Source of the DNA: Stenotrophomonas lacuserhaii
GTDB taxonomy: Bacteria > Pseudomonadota > Gammaproteobacteria > Xanthomonadales > Xanthomonadaceae
DNA: 64,000 nt
Assembly (NCBI RefSeq): GCF_014836545.1
Contig: NZ_JACSQS010000002.1
Coordinates: forward strand, 137,467 to 201,466
Direction of reading: 5' to 3'
Position 1 is the stretch's first letter. Each line of letters opens with the position of its first letter. The notes under the pieces were generated by a model, which ran no database searches, was not told where the DNA came from, and saw only the letters and a list, made by a program, of their open reading frames with translations. Shown piece by piece: positions 8,011 through 15,302 of the stretch. Position numbers and translations under genes: made by a program.

Positions 8011-8994
8011 ATGACCGCCCCTGACCTTGATTCCCTGCTGCCGCGCCTGCAACAGCTGCGCGATGCGCTCGCCCAGGCCGTGGTTGGCCAGCACGAGGTG
8101 GTGGAGCAGCTGCTGATCGGCCTGCTGGCCGGTGGCCACTGCCTGCTGGAGGGCGCGCCCGGGCTGGGCAAGACCCTGCTGGTGCGTTCGCTGGGGCAAG
8201 CGCTGGAGCTGCAGTTCCGCCGCGTGCAGTTCACCCCGGACCTGATGCCCAGCGACATCCTGGGCACCGAGCTGCTGGAAGAAGACCATGGCACCGGCCA
8301 CCGCCATTTCCGCTTCCAGAAAGGCCCCATCTTCACCAACCTGCTGCTGGCCGACGAACTGAACCGCACGCCGCCGAAGACCCAGGCGGCGTTGCTGGAG
8401 GCCATGCAGGAACGCACCGTCAGCTACGCCGGGACAACCTACACGCTGCCACAGCCGTTCTTCGTACTGGCCACCCAGAACCCGATCGAACAGGCCGGCA
8501 CCTACCCGCTGCCGGAGGCACAGCTGGATCGCTTCCTGCTGCATGTGCGGGTGGATTACCCCAGCGAACAGGAAGAACAGGACATCCTGCGCCAGACCAC
8601 CGGCAGCACCAGCGGCAGCGTCCCGAAGGTGATGGATGCCGAGGCGGTGATCGCGCTGCAGGACGCGGTGCGCCAGGTGCACGTCAGCGACGATGTGCTG
8701 GCCTGGATCACCCGGCTGGTCCGCGCCAGCCGCCCGGGCATGGCGGCACCGGCGGCGGTGAACCAGTGGATCAAATGGGGTGCCGGCCCGCGCGCCGGCC
8801 AGTCGCTGGTGCTGGCCGCCAAGGCCCGTGCGCTGCTGCAGGGGCGCTTTGCCGCCACGCGCGACGACGTGCAGGCGCTGGCCGCGCCGGTGATGCGCCA
8901 CCGCCTGCTGTTGTCCTTCGCCGCCGAGGCCGAAGGCAAGGGCGCCGACGACGTGGTCGCTGCGCTGCTGCAGGCCGTGCCGTTCCCCGGCTGA
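8011..8994 (+). CDS. MoxR-family AAA+ ATPase
   Basis: 327 residues from the ATG at 8011. The frame is open further upstream but that part overlaps the DUF4159 gene. Walker A is GAPGLGKT (about residues 48-55) and Walker B is LLLADELNR (about 111-119), followed by sensor 1 LATQNPIEQAGTYPLPEAQLDRF, a MoxR hallmark. MoxR ATPases act as chaperones that assemble or activate partner proteins, commonly with DUF58 and Bat-type membrane proteins encoded downstream, exactly as here. The next gene starts 16 bp after the stop. Cytoplasmic, presumably working at the inner face of the membrane. Confidence 0.95.
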   Translation: MTAPDLDSLLPRLQQLRDALAQAVVGQHEVVEQLLIGLLAGGHCLLEGAPGLGKTLLVRSLGQALELQFRRVQFTPDLMPSDILGTELLEEDHGTGHRHFRFQKGPIFTNLLLADELNRTPPKTQAALLEAMQERTVSYAGTTYTLPQPFFVLATQNPIEQAGTYPLPEAQLDRFLLHVRVDYPSEQEEQDILRQTTGSTSGSVPKVMDAEAVIALQDAVRQVHVSDDVLAWITRLVRASRPGMAAPAAVNQWIKWGAGPRAGQSLVLAAKARALLQGRFAATRDDVQALAAPVMRHRLLLSFAAEAEGKGADDVVAALLQAVPFPG

Positions 8995-9010
8995 CCGCGA
9001 CGACGCACGC

Positions 9011-9907
9011 GTGGACCACAACGCCCCCATTGCCCTGCCCGCTGACGTCCGCGGCCGCCTGAAGGCCCTGCGCCTGCAGCCCCGCCGTGCGCACGGCGCG
9101 CACGGCATCGGCCAGCACGCCAGCCGCAGCCGGGGCGCGGGGCTGGAGTTCGCGCAGTACCGCGCCTACGAACCCGGTGACGAACTACGCCAGGTGGACT
9201 GGAAACTCTACGCACGCTCGGACCGCTTCTTCGTTCGGGAATCCGAGCGGGAGAGTCCGGTAACGGCCTGGATCCTGATCGACACCAGTGCCTCGGCCAG
9301 CCAGCGTGATCGCGCACGGCCGGCGTGGTCGCGGCTGGACCACGCCAGTGCGGTGGCCGCCTGCCTGGTGGAACTGGCACTGCAGCAGGGGGATCGGTTC
9401 GGGCTGCTGGCAATCGGTGGCAGCGGCGTGCAGCTGGTGCCGGCCGGGAGCGGCCCGCGCCACCGTGACCGGATGCATCTGCAGCTGCGCCAGCTCAACG
9501 CCACCGGCACGTGGCCGCCAGCGGACATGCTGCGCCCGGTGTGGGAGCGCGTGCGTGCGGGGGACCTGCTGGTCGCGCTCGGCGATGGCTTCGACGAGGC
9601 CGGCACCCAGCTGCTGGAACGCCTGGCCGCCGCGCGCCGGGATGTCTTCAACGTGCAGCTGCTGACCGCCGAGGAGCGCGATTTTCCGTTTACCGACGGC
9701 CATCGGTTCCGCGATCCGGAAACCGGGGCGGAGCTGCTGGGTGACGGCCGCGCGCTGCGCGCCGGCTACCTGGAACAGTTCGCGCAGGCCCGGCGTGCGT
9801 TGCAGGCACGCCTGCAGTCTGCCGGCATCGCCCACGCCACCGGCTGGCTCGACGAGCCACTGGATGCCCCGCTGCAGCAGCTGTTCGGTACGCGGGGCGC
9901 CCCATGA
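9011..9907 (+). CDS. DUF58 domain protein
   Basis: 298 residues from a GTG at 9011. The central motif GLEFAQYRAYEPGDELRQVDW followed by WKLYARSDRFFVRE is the DUF58 signature; downstream the chain (TAWILIDTSASA, then VALGDGF) resembles a von Willebrand A-like fold with a DxSxS metal site. DUF58 proteins are standard partners of MoxR ATPases. No transmembrane segment is visible, in contrast to many DUF58 proteins that begin with two helices. The stop overlaps the next start by 4 bp (ATGA at 9904-9907), implying translational coupling. Confidence 0.9.
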   Translation: MDHNAPIALPADVRGRLKALRLQPRRAHGAHGIGQHASRSRGAGLEFAQYRAYEPGDELRQVDWKLYARSDRFFVRESERESPVTAWILIDTSASASQRDRARPAWSRLDHASAVAACLVELALQQGDRFGLLAIGGSGVQLVPAGSGPRHRDRMHLQLRQLNATGTWPPADMLRPVWERVRAGDLLVALGDGFDEAGTQLLERLAAARRDVFNVQLLTAEERDFPFTDGHRFRDPETGAELLGDGRALRAGYLEQFAQARRALQARLQSAGIAHATGWLDEPLDAPLQQLFGTRGAP

Positions 9908-11052
9908 GCCTGTCCTTGTTGTTTCCACTGGGCCTGCTGGCGCTGGCAACGCTGCTGGTTCCGCTGCTGATCCATCTCGCCCGGCGGCAGCACGAGGTGC
10001 CGCTGGACTTCGCCGCGTTGCGCTGGCTGCAGGCACGTGTCCGACCGCGCAGCCGCGTGCGGATCGACGAATGGCTGCTGCTGGCATTGCGCCTGTTGCT
10101 GCTGGCCACGCTGGCGCTGCTGCTGGCGCAACCGGTGCTGCAGGGCGGAACCGCCGATGTGCGGCCGGTCACCGTGGTGGCCCCGGGGCTGGACGGCGCC
10201 ATGCTGCGCGGTGCGGACAACGAAGGGGACTGGCGTTGGCTGGCCCCCGGTTTCCCACCGCTGCAGCAGCTGCCGGCAGCGTCGACGGTGGCCTTCGCCA
10301 GCCTGCTGCGCGAGCTTGACCAGAGCCTGCCAGCCGGCACACCGCTGGTGGTTCATCTTCCCGATCCGCTGCCCGGGTTGGACGGCGAGCGCATCCGGTT
10401 GTCGCGCACCGTGCAATGGCGATCGCAACCACTGCCGGTGGCCGCCGCAGGCACCGTGCCGGAAGCGCCGCGCCTGCATGTCGGCGGCAAGGGAGACCCT
10501 GCTGCCCTGCGGGTGCTCGACGCGTTGCAACGCGCGTGGACCGGTTCGCCGCTGTCCGTTGCCACCGATGCCGTGCCGGCCGACGGCCGGATCGGCGTCT
10601 GGCTGGCCGCCGCGCCATTGCCGCCGACCTGGCAGGCGTGGCTTGCCGAAGGCGGCAGCGTGCTGCGCGTCGCCGCCCCTCAGCCCGGTGGTGCCGACGC
10701 CGGAACCGCGGCCTCGCCGTGGTGGCCGGTGCTGCGCGATGCCCAGGGCGCGCTGCTGCTCGAGCAACGCCGCGTGGGCCGCGGGCGCCTGCTCCGCTTC
10801 CCGGCCGCACTCTCCACCGCCGCGTTCCCCACTATTGCGGATGACGACTTTCCTCGACGCCTGCGCGATGTACTGACCCCGCCACCGGTCCCCACCCTGG
10901 GCGTGGCGGCGGATCAATCACCCCTGACCGGCGCGGCAGCCCCACTACCACGACCGCATGACCTTGCCCCGTGGTTGCTGCTGGCGATCGTGCTGCTGTT
11001 CGCCCTGGAGCGATGGCTGGCGACGTCGGCCCGGCGCAGGAGCACGCCATGA
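9904..11052 (+). CDS. BatA-type membrane protein
   Basis: 382 residues. The N-terminus is the BatA double-membrane-helix domain: a helix (LLFPLGLLALATLLVPLLIHL), a short basic loop containing ARRQHEVPLDFAALRWL, and a second helix (LLLALRLLLLATLALLLAQP). A periplasmic region of about 280 residues follows, and the chain ends with a third helix (APWLLLAIVLLFALERWL). Bat proteins accompany MoxR/DUF58 modules. It overlaps its neighbours by 4 bp at both ends. No full von Willebrand A metal site is evident. Inner membrane. Confidence 0.85.
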   Translation: MSLSLLFPLGLLALATLLVPLLIHLARRQHEVPLDFAALRWLQARVRPRSRVRIDEWLLLALRLLLLATLALLLAQPVLQGGTADVRPVTVVAPGLDGAMLRGADNEGDWRWLAPGFPPLQQLPAASTVAFASLLRELDQSLPAGTPLVVHLPDPLPGLDGERIRLSRTVQWRSQPLPVAAAGTVPEAPRLHVGGKGDPAALRVLDALQRAWTGSPLSVATDAVPADGRIGVWLAAAPLPPTWQAWLAEGGSVLRVAAPQPGGADAGTAASPWWPVLRDAQGALLLEQRRVGRGRLLRFPAALSTAAFPTIADDDFPRRLRDVLTPPPVPTLGVAADQSPLTGAAAPLPRPHDLAPWLLLAIVLLFALERWLATSARRRSTP

Positions 11053-13220
11053 ATACCGCCGTGAGCCGCGCCTGGCAGGCAGCACGCCGACGCCAGGCAG
11101 CGCGGGTGATGGCCATCGCGGTGCCGCTGGTGGTCGCGCTGGCCGCACTCGCATGGCGGATTGCCACGTATGACGTGGCCAATGGCGTGCTGGCGATCGG
11201 CCTGCTCGCTGCTGCCGCACTGGCGACCTGGCGCGCGCGTGCGCTGGATCGCCGCTGGCTGGTTCGCCAGCTGGACCAGCGGCCCACGGCGCGCGACAGT
11301 GCCGATCTGCTGTTCACCGACGCCGCAACGCTCAATCCATTGCAGTTGCGCCAGCGCGAACGCATCGATGCGGCCCTGCGCCAGGATCCACCGGAGCTGC
11401 GTGCACGTTGGCCGCGGCGCACGCTGGCAGCGGTAGGGTGCGCCAGCGTGGTGGTGGTCGCCCTCGCCTTCGGTTGGCCCCGCGCTGGCAGCGTGCCGGC
11501 CGCTCATGCGCCGGTTGGTACTGCAAGCGGCACCGTTGCTGCCACGCCGCCTGCGCTGCAGTCCGCGCGCCTGCGGATCACCGCGCCGTCCTATACCGGC
11601 CAGCCGGCACGTACGCAGAGTGAGCTCGATGGCAAGGTCGCGCAGGACAGCCAACTGCGGTGGTCGCTGCGTTTTTCCGGCACACCCGCACGTGCCGCGC
11701 TGCAGTTCCACGACGGCCAGCGCGTCGAACTGACGCAGCAGGATGGGCAGTGGAGCGGCAGCTGGAAGGCTGCACGGCCGGCCCTGTACCGGGTGGTGAC
11801 CGAGCCTGCGCTGCGCGACACGCGCCTGTACCGCCTGGACGTGGTGCCCGACCAGCCGCCCAGCGTGCGGGTGGTCGAGCCGGAGGCCACGCTGGTGCTC
11901 GGCACGCCCGGCCAGCGCCGCTGGCAGCTGCGCTTCGAAGCCCGCGATGATCACGGCGTGGCCGCCACGGCACAGCTGAAGGTGACCCTGGCCCAGGGCA
12001 GCGGCGAGAACATCACCTTCCGCGAGCAGCACATCACCCTCAGTGGCAACGGCCCGGCAATGCAGCGCCGCTTCGCCCACGCGCTGGACCTGGCCGCGTT
12101 GGGTGCCAGCGCTGGCAACGATGTGATCGCGCAGCTGCAGGTGCGCGACAACCACGCGCCCACGCCACAGTCCGCGCAGAGCAGCAGCCTGATCCTGCGC
12201 CTGCCGACCGAAGCCGACGTGCAGGAGGCCGAGCTGGAAGGCATGGTCAAGCGCACCCTGCCGGCGTATTTCCGCAGCCAGCGGCAGATCATCATCGATG
12301 CCGAAGCCCTGCTCGCCCAGCGCAGCAAGCTGTCAGGGGACGAGTTCACCCGTCGCTCCGATGCGATCGGCGTGGACCAGCGCATCCTGCGCCTGCGCTA
12401 CGGCCAGTTCCTCGGTGAAGAAAGCGAGGGCGCACCCAGGCCCCCACCCACCAGCGACCTGCCGACCAGCGACGTGCCCAGCAACGACGTTCCTGCCCCT
12501 GCTGCTGCCGATGATCATGAGCACGACGGCCATGCCGCAGACCACGATGAGGACCATGGCCACGATCACGCTGGCAGCGACGCGCCGCAGGTGTTCGGCA
12601 GCGCCACCGATGTGCTTTCCGAGTACGGTCATACCCATGACCACGCCGAGGCCGCCACCCTGCTCGATCCGCAGACGCGCGCCACGTTGAAGGCTGCGCT
12701 GGACCAGATGTGGTCCTCCGAAGGCGAGCTGCGCCAGGGCCGGCCTAAAGAAGCCTTGCCGCATGCCTACAAGGCGCTGGCCTTCATCAAGGAAGTGCAG
12801 CAGGCCGAGCGGATCTACCTGGCCCGGGTGGGTCCGGAACTGCCTCCCATCGACGAAAGCCGGCGGCTGGGCGGCAAGCGTGAGGGCATCGACAGTCGAC
12901 GCCTGCCGCTGGCGGCGCTGACGGCGCCGGACCAGGCCATCGTCGCGGTCTGGCAGCAGCTGGACGGCGCTGGCCAGCCCCCGGACCTGGATGCGTTGAG
13001 CAGCTGGCTGCGTGCCAATGAAGCCCGCCTCGCCGACCCGCTCAGCCTTGCCGCATCGATTGAAGAACTGCGCATGGCACCGGATTGCATGCGCTGCCGC
13101 GACGCGCTGCGCGCGCAGTTGTGGCGTGCCCTGCTGCGCCCGGTTCCGGCACCGGCACGGCGCAGCACACCCGACGCGATGGGACAGCGTTACCGCGATG
13201 CACTGGGAGCCGGACCATGA
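11049..13220 (+). CDS. DUF4175-like membrane protein with His/Asp-rich segment
   Basis: 723 residues from the ATG at 11049, which overlaps the previous stop by 4 bp. Two N-terminal membrane helices (about residues 20-60) and a third near 130-145 precede a periplasmic region with beta-rich repeats (RLRITAPSYTGQP, DDHGVAATAQLKV) like DUF4175 proteins of MoxR clusters. Residues near 480-530 form a strikingly His/Asp-rich stretch (DDHEHDGHAADHDEDHGHDH) that could bind divalent metal. A helical C-terminal part follows. Function unknown. The 3' end overlaps the next start by 4 bp. Confidence 0.72.
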   Translation: MNTAVSRAWQAARRRQAARVMAIAVPLVVALAALAWRIATYDVANGVLAIGLLAAAALATWRARALDRRWLVRQLDQRPTARDSADLLFTDAATLNPLQLRQRERIDAALRQDPPELRARWPRRTLAAVGCASVVVVALAFGWPRAGSVPAAHAPVGTASGTVAATPPALQSARLRITAPSYTGQPARTQSELDGKVAQDSQLRWSLRFSGTPARAALQFHDGQRVELTQQDGQWSGSWKAARPALYRVVTEPALRDTRLYRLDVVPDQPPSVRVVEPEATLVLGTPGQRRWQLRFEARDDHGVAATAQLKVTLAQGSGENITFREQHITLSGNGPAMQRRFAHALDLAALGASAGNDVIAQLQVRDNHAPTPQSAQSSSLILRLPTEADVQEAELEGMVKRTLPAYFRSQRQIIIDAEALLAQRSKLSGDEFTRRSDAIGVDQRILRLRYGQFLGEESEGAPRPPPTSDLPTSDVPSNDVPAPAAADDHEHDGHAADHDEDHGHDHAGSDAPQVFGSATDVLSEYGHTHDHAEAATLLDPQTRATLKAALDQMWSSEGELRQGRPKEALPHAYKALAFIKEVQQAERIYLARVGPELPPIDESRRLGGKREGIDSRRLPLAALTAPDQAIVAVWQQLDGAGQPPDLDALSSWLRANEARLADPLSLAASIEELRMAPDCMRCRDALRAQLWRALLRPVPAPARRSTPDAMGQRYRDALGAGP

Positions 13221-15049
13221 CGGACAGTCGCTGGATCAGCGCGGCGATCATCGCCATCGTGCTGCTGGCCACGCTGCGCGTGCTGCTGCAGCAACGGCGC
13301 GGCGCGCGCCTGCCGCCCCTGCGGCTGGCCGCGCTGCTGGTGCTGCAGGCGCTGGCGGGTGGGCTGTTGCTGCTGGCGCTGGTTCCGCCGCAGCACACCG
13401 CGCCCCGCCATGCGCTCACCGTGCTGACCGCCGGCGCCGCGCAGGCGCCTGCAATAGCCGATGACGCATCAACGGTACTCGCCCTGCCGGAGTCCAACGC
13501 GCGCGCCGGCATCGCGCGCGTGCCGGACCTGGCCACTGCCCTGCGCCAGCATCCGGGAACCGAACGGCTCACGCTGGTCGGTGACGGGTTGCCGGCGCGC
13601 GATCGTGATACAGCGTTGCCCGCCGAGGTGCAGTTGAGGTTGTCGCCCGCACCACGCGGCTGGATGGACCTGCAAGCGCCGGCCGTCACCGCCCCCGGGG
13701 CGGTCTTCGCCGTGCGCGCACGTGCCCAGGGCGTGCCCGACGGCCGTGCCGAGCTGCTCGATCCTGCGGGCCAGGTCGTTGCCCGCGCCGCGCTGGACAA
13801 GCACGGCGGTGCCCGCCTTGAAGGTGTTGCGCGGGTCGTCGGGCGCACCCTGTTCCAGCTGCGGCTGCTGGATGGCAGCGATCATCAGGTGGACAGCATC
13901 CCGGTCCCGTTGCAGGTCGCAGCGCCTGCATCGGTGCGGATGCTGATGCTGGCCGGTGCGCCCGGACCCGAGGTCAAATACCTGCGGCGCTGGGCCGCCG
14001 ATGCGGGGGTGGAGCTGCAGTTCCAGTCCAGCGTGGGGGCCGGCGTGACCCTGGGCGACGCACCGGTGGCCCTGACCCCGGCGCGGCTTGCGGGATCAGA
14101 CGTGCTGCTGCTGGACGAACGCAGCCTGGCCGCACTGGGCGCCGCGCAGCGCAACGCCGTGCAGCAGGCCCTGCGCGATGGTTTGGGCGTGTTGGTGCGT
14201 AGCACGGGTCCACTGCCGGACAACGCGCGCCGCACCCTGCGTGGCTGGGGCCTGCCGGTCACCGGCAATGGCCAGGCCGCGGCGTTGAAACTGGCGGGCG
14301 AATCGCAGGCGGAGCTGTTGCCGGCGCGGCGCGGACCGCGGGCTCCGGCGGCGGCGGCAACGCAGTGGATGGCCGAGGCCGATGCACGTTCCCACCTTGC
14401 CGAGGTGCCGGCGCTGGAACAGCTGACCCTGCGCGTCGCTGGCGCCCAGCCGCTGCTGCAGGATGCGCACGGCGCGGCCATCGGCGGCTGGCGCGCGAGC
14501 GGTCGCGGACGGATCGGCCTGCTGCCGGTGACCGACAGTTACCGCGCGGTGCTGGCCGGGCGCGAAGATCGCCATGCCGAGCTGTGGAGCAGTGTGATCG
14601 GCCTCATGGCGCGCCCGGTCGCGGCGGCGCCCGAAGTGCAGGTGGAGTCCGATACGCCTTGGGCGGGCGAGCGCGTGGTGGTGTGCGGTGTAGCGGCCGG
14701 CGCGCAGGTACGTCGCAGTGCCGAAGCCGCACCGGTAACCCTGGTCGTCGACCCCGCCACCGGCACGCAGCGCTGCGCGGCCTGGTGGCCACGCCAGGCC
14801 GGCTGGCATGAACTGATGCAGGGCGATGTGCGGCAGGCGGTGTATGTGTTCGATCCCGCCGACGCCACCGCGCTGCATCGCCAGCAGCTGCGCGACAGCA
14901 CGGCGCAGCGCATCGCCACCGGGCACGGACGGATGTCGGCCGCCACGCAGCAGGTACCGGGCGCGCGCTGGCCATGGCTGCTCGCCTTCGTGCTGGTCGC
15001 CGGCCTGCTGTGGTGGCTGGAGCGGCGAACCACCGCAACGGACCGGTAG
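13217..15049 (+). CDS. Membrane protein of the MoxR cluster, glutamine-amidotransferase-like
   Basis: 610 residues from the ATG at 13217. Two N-terminal helices (ISAAIIAIVLLATLRVLL and LAALLVLQALAGGLLLLALVPP) and one C-terminal helix (WPWLLAFVLVAGLLWWLERR) bracket a large periplasmic or cytoplasmic region. The architecture matches the last gene of many MoxR/DUF58/BatA clusters, where a class I glutamine-amidotransferase-like fold is often assigned; here I see only fold-type hints (MLMLAGAPGPEVKYLRRWA, then GVLVRSTGPL) and no catalytic Cys-His-Glu set. Last gene of the cluster; its stop lies inside a GTAG-type palindrome. Confidence 0.65.
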   Translation: MTDSRWISAAIIAIVLLATLRVLLQQRRGARLPPLRLAALLVLQALAGGLLLLALVPPQHTAPRHALTVLTAGAAQAPAIADDASTVLALPESNARAGIARVPDLATALRQHPGTERLTLVGDGLPARDRDTALPAEVQLRLSPAPRGWMDLQAPAVTAPGAVFAVRARAQGVPDGRAELLDPAGQVVARAALDKHGGARLEGVARVVGRTLFQLRLLDGSDHQVDSIPVPLQVAAPASVRMLMLAGAPGPEVKYLRRWAADAGVELQFQSSVGAGVTLGDAPVALTPARLAGSDVLLLDERSLAALGAAQRNAVQQALRDGLGVLVRSTGPLPDNARRTLRGWGLPVTGNGQAAALKLAGESQAELLPARRGPRAPAAAATQWMAEADARSHLAEVPALEQLTLRVAGAQPLLQDAHGAAIGGWRASGRGRIGLLPVTDSYRAVLAGREDRHAELWSSVIGLMARPVAAAPEVQVESDTPWAGERVVVCGVAAGAQVRRSAEAAPVTLVVDPATGTQRCAAWWPRQAGWHELMQGDVRQAVYVFDPADATALHRQQLRDSTAQRIATGHGRMSAATQQVPGARWPWLLAFVLVAGLLWWLERRTTATDR

Positions 15050-15067
15050 CGCCAAGCCATGCTCGGC
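15046..15067 (+). repeat. SMAG-like GTAG palindrome at the end of the MoxR cluster
   Basis: A GTAG head shared with the stop codon is followed by arms GCCAAGC and GCTCGGC (one mismatch) around a CAT loop. This is the layout of SMAG REP elements. It may terminate or stabilise the cluster transcript. Confidence 0.55.
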
Positions 15068-15091
15068 GAGCGCAGCGGGAGGGCAAAGACG

Positions 15092-15185
15092 TGACGACCA
15101 ACGGTCGTCACCCACCAAGAGCAGAACTGACGACCAACCGTCGTCACCCACCAAGCGCAGAAGCTGACGGCCAGCGGCGGTCACT
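15092..15185 (+). repeat. Three tandem 36-37 bp repeats
   Basis: Units begin at 15092, 15128 and 15165. Each opens with a short palindrome of the form TGACGACCAACGGTCGTCA; the first two then continue with CCCACCAAG and a GCAGAA end. The third is degenerate and truncated. They lie between the MoxR cluster and the helicase gene. No spacers, so not a CRISPR array. The rest of the 253-bp gap shows no gene. Confidence 0.85.
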
Positions 15186-15302
15186 ACTGTAGAGCGGGTG
15201 ATGCCGAGCTCGCAGTGAATGATTCACGTGTCTGGGCAAGCGCGTCTCAGGCATTGAGACGAAGCTGTGTTCCCATACCGTTCTTTGCGGCATGTTTTCC
15301 TG

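Noticed and set aside
15092-15185. Short CRISPR array
   Set aside because: The period of 36-37 bp fits a repeat-spacer unit poorly, because the whole period is repeated with no variable spacer, and no cas gene is in the window.
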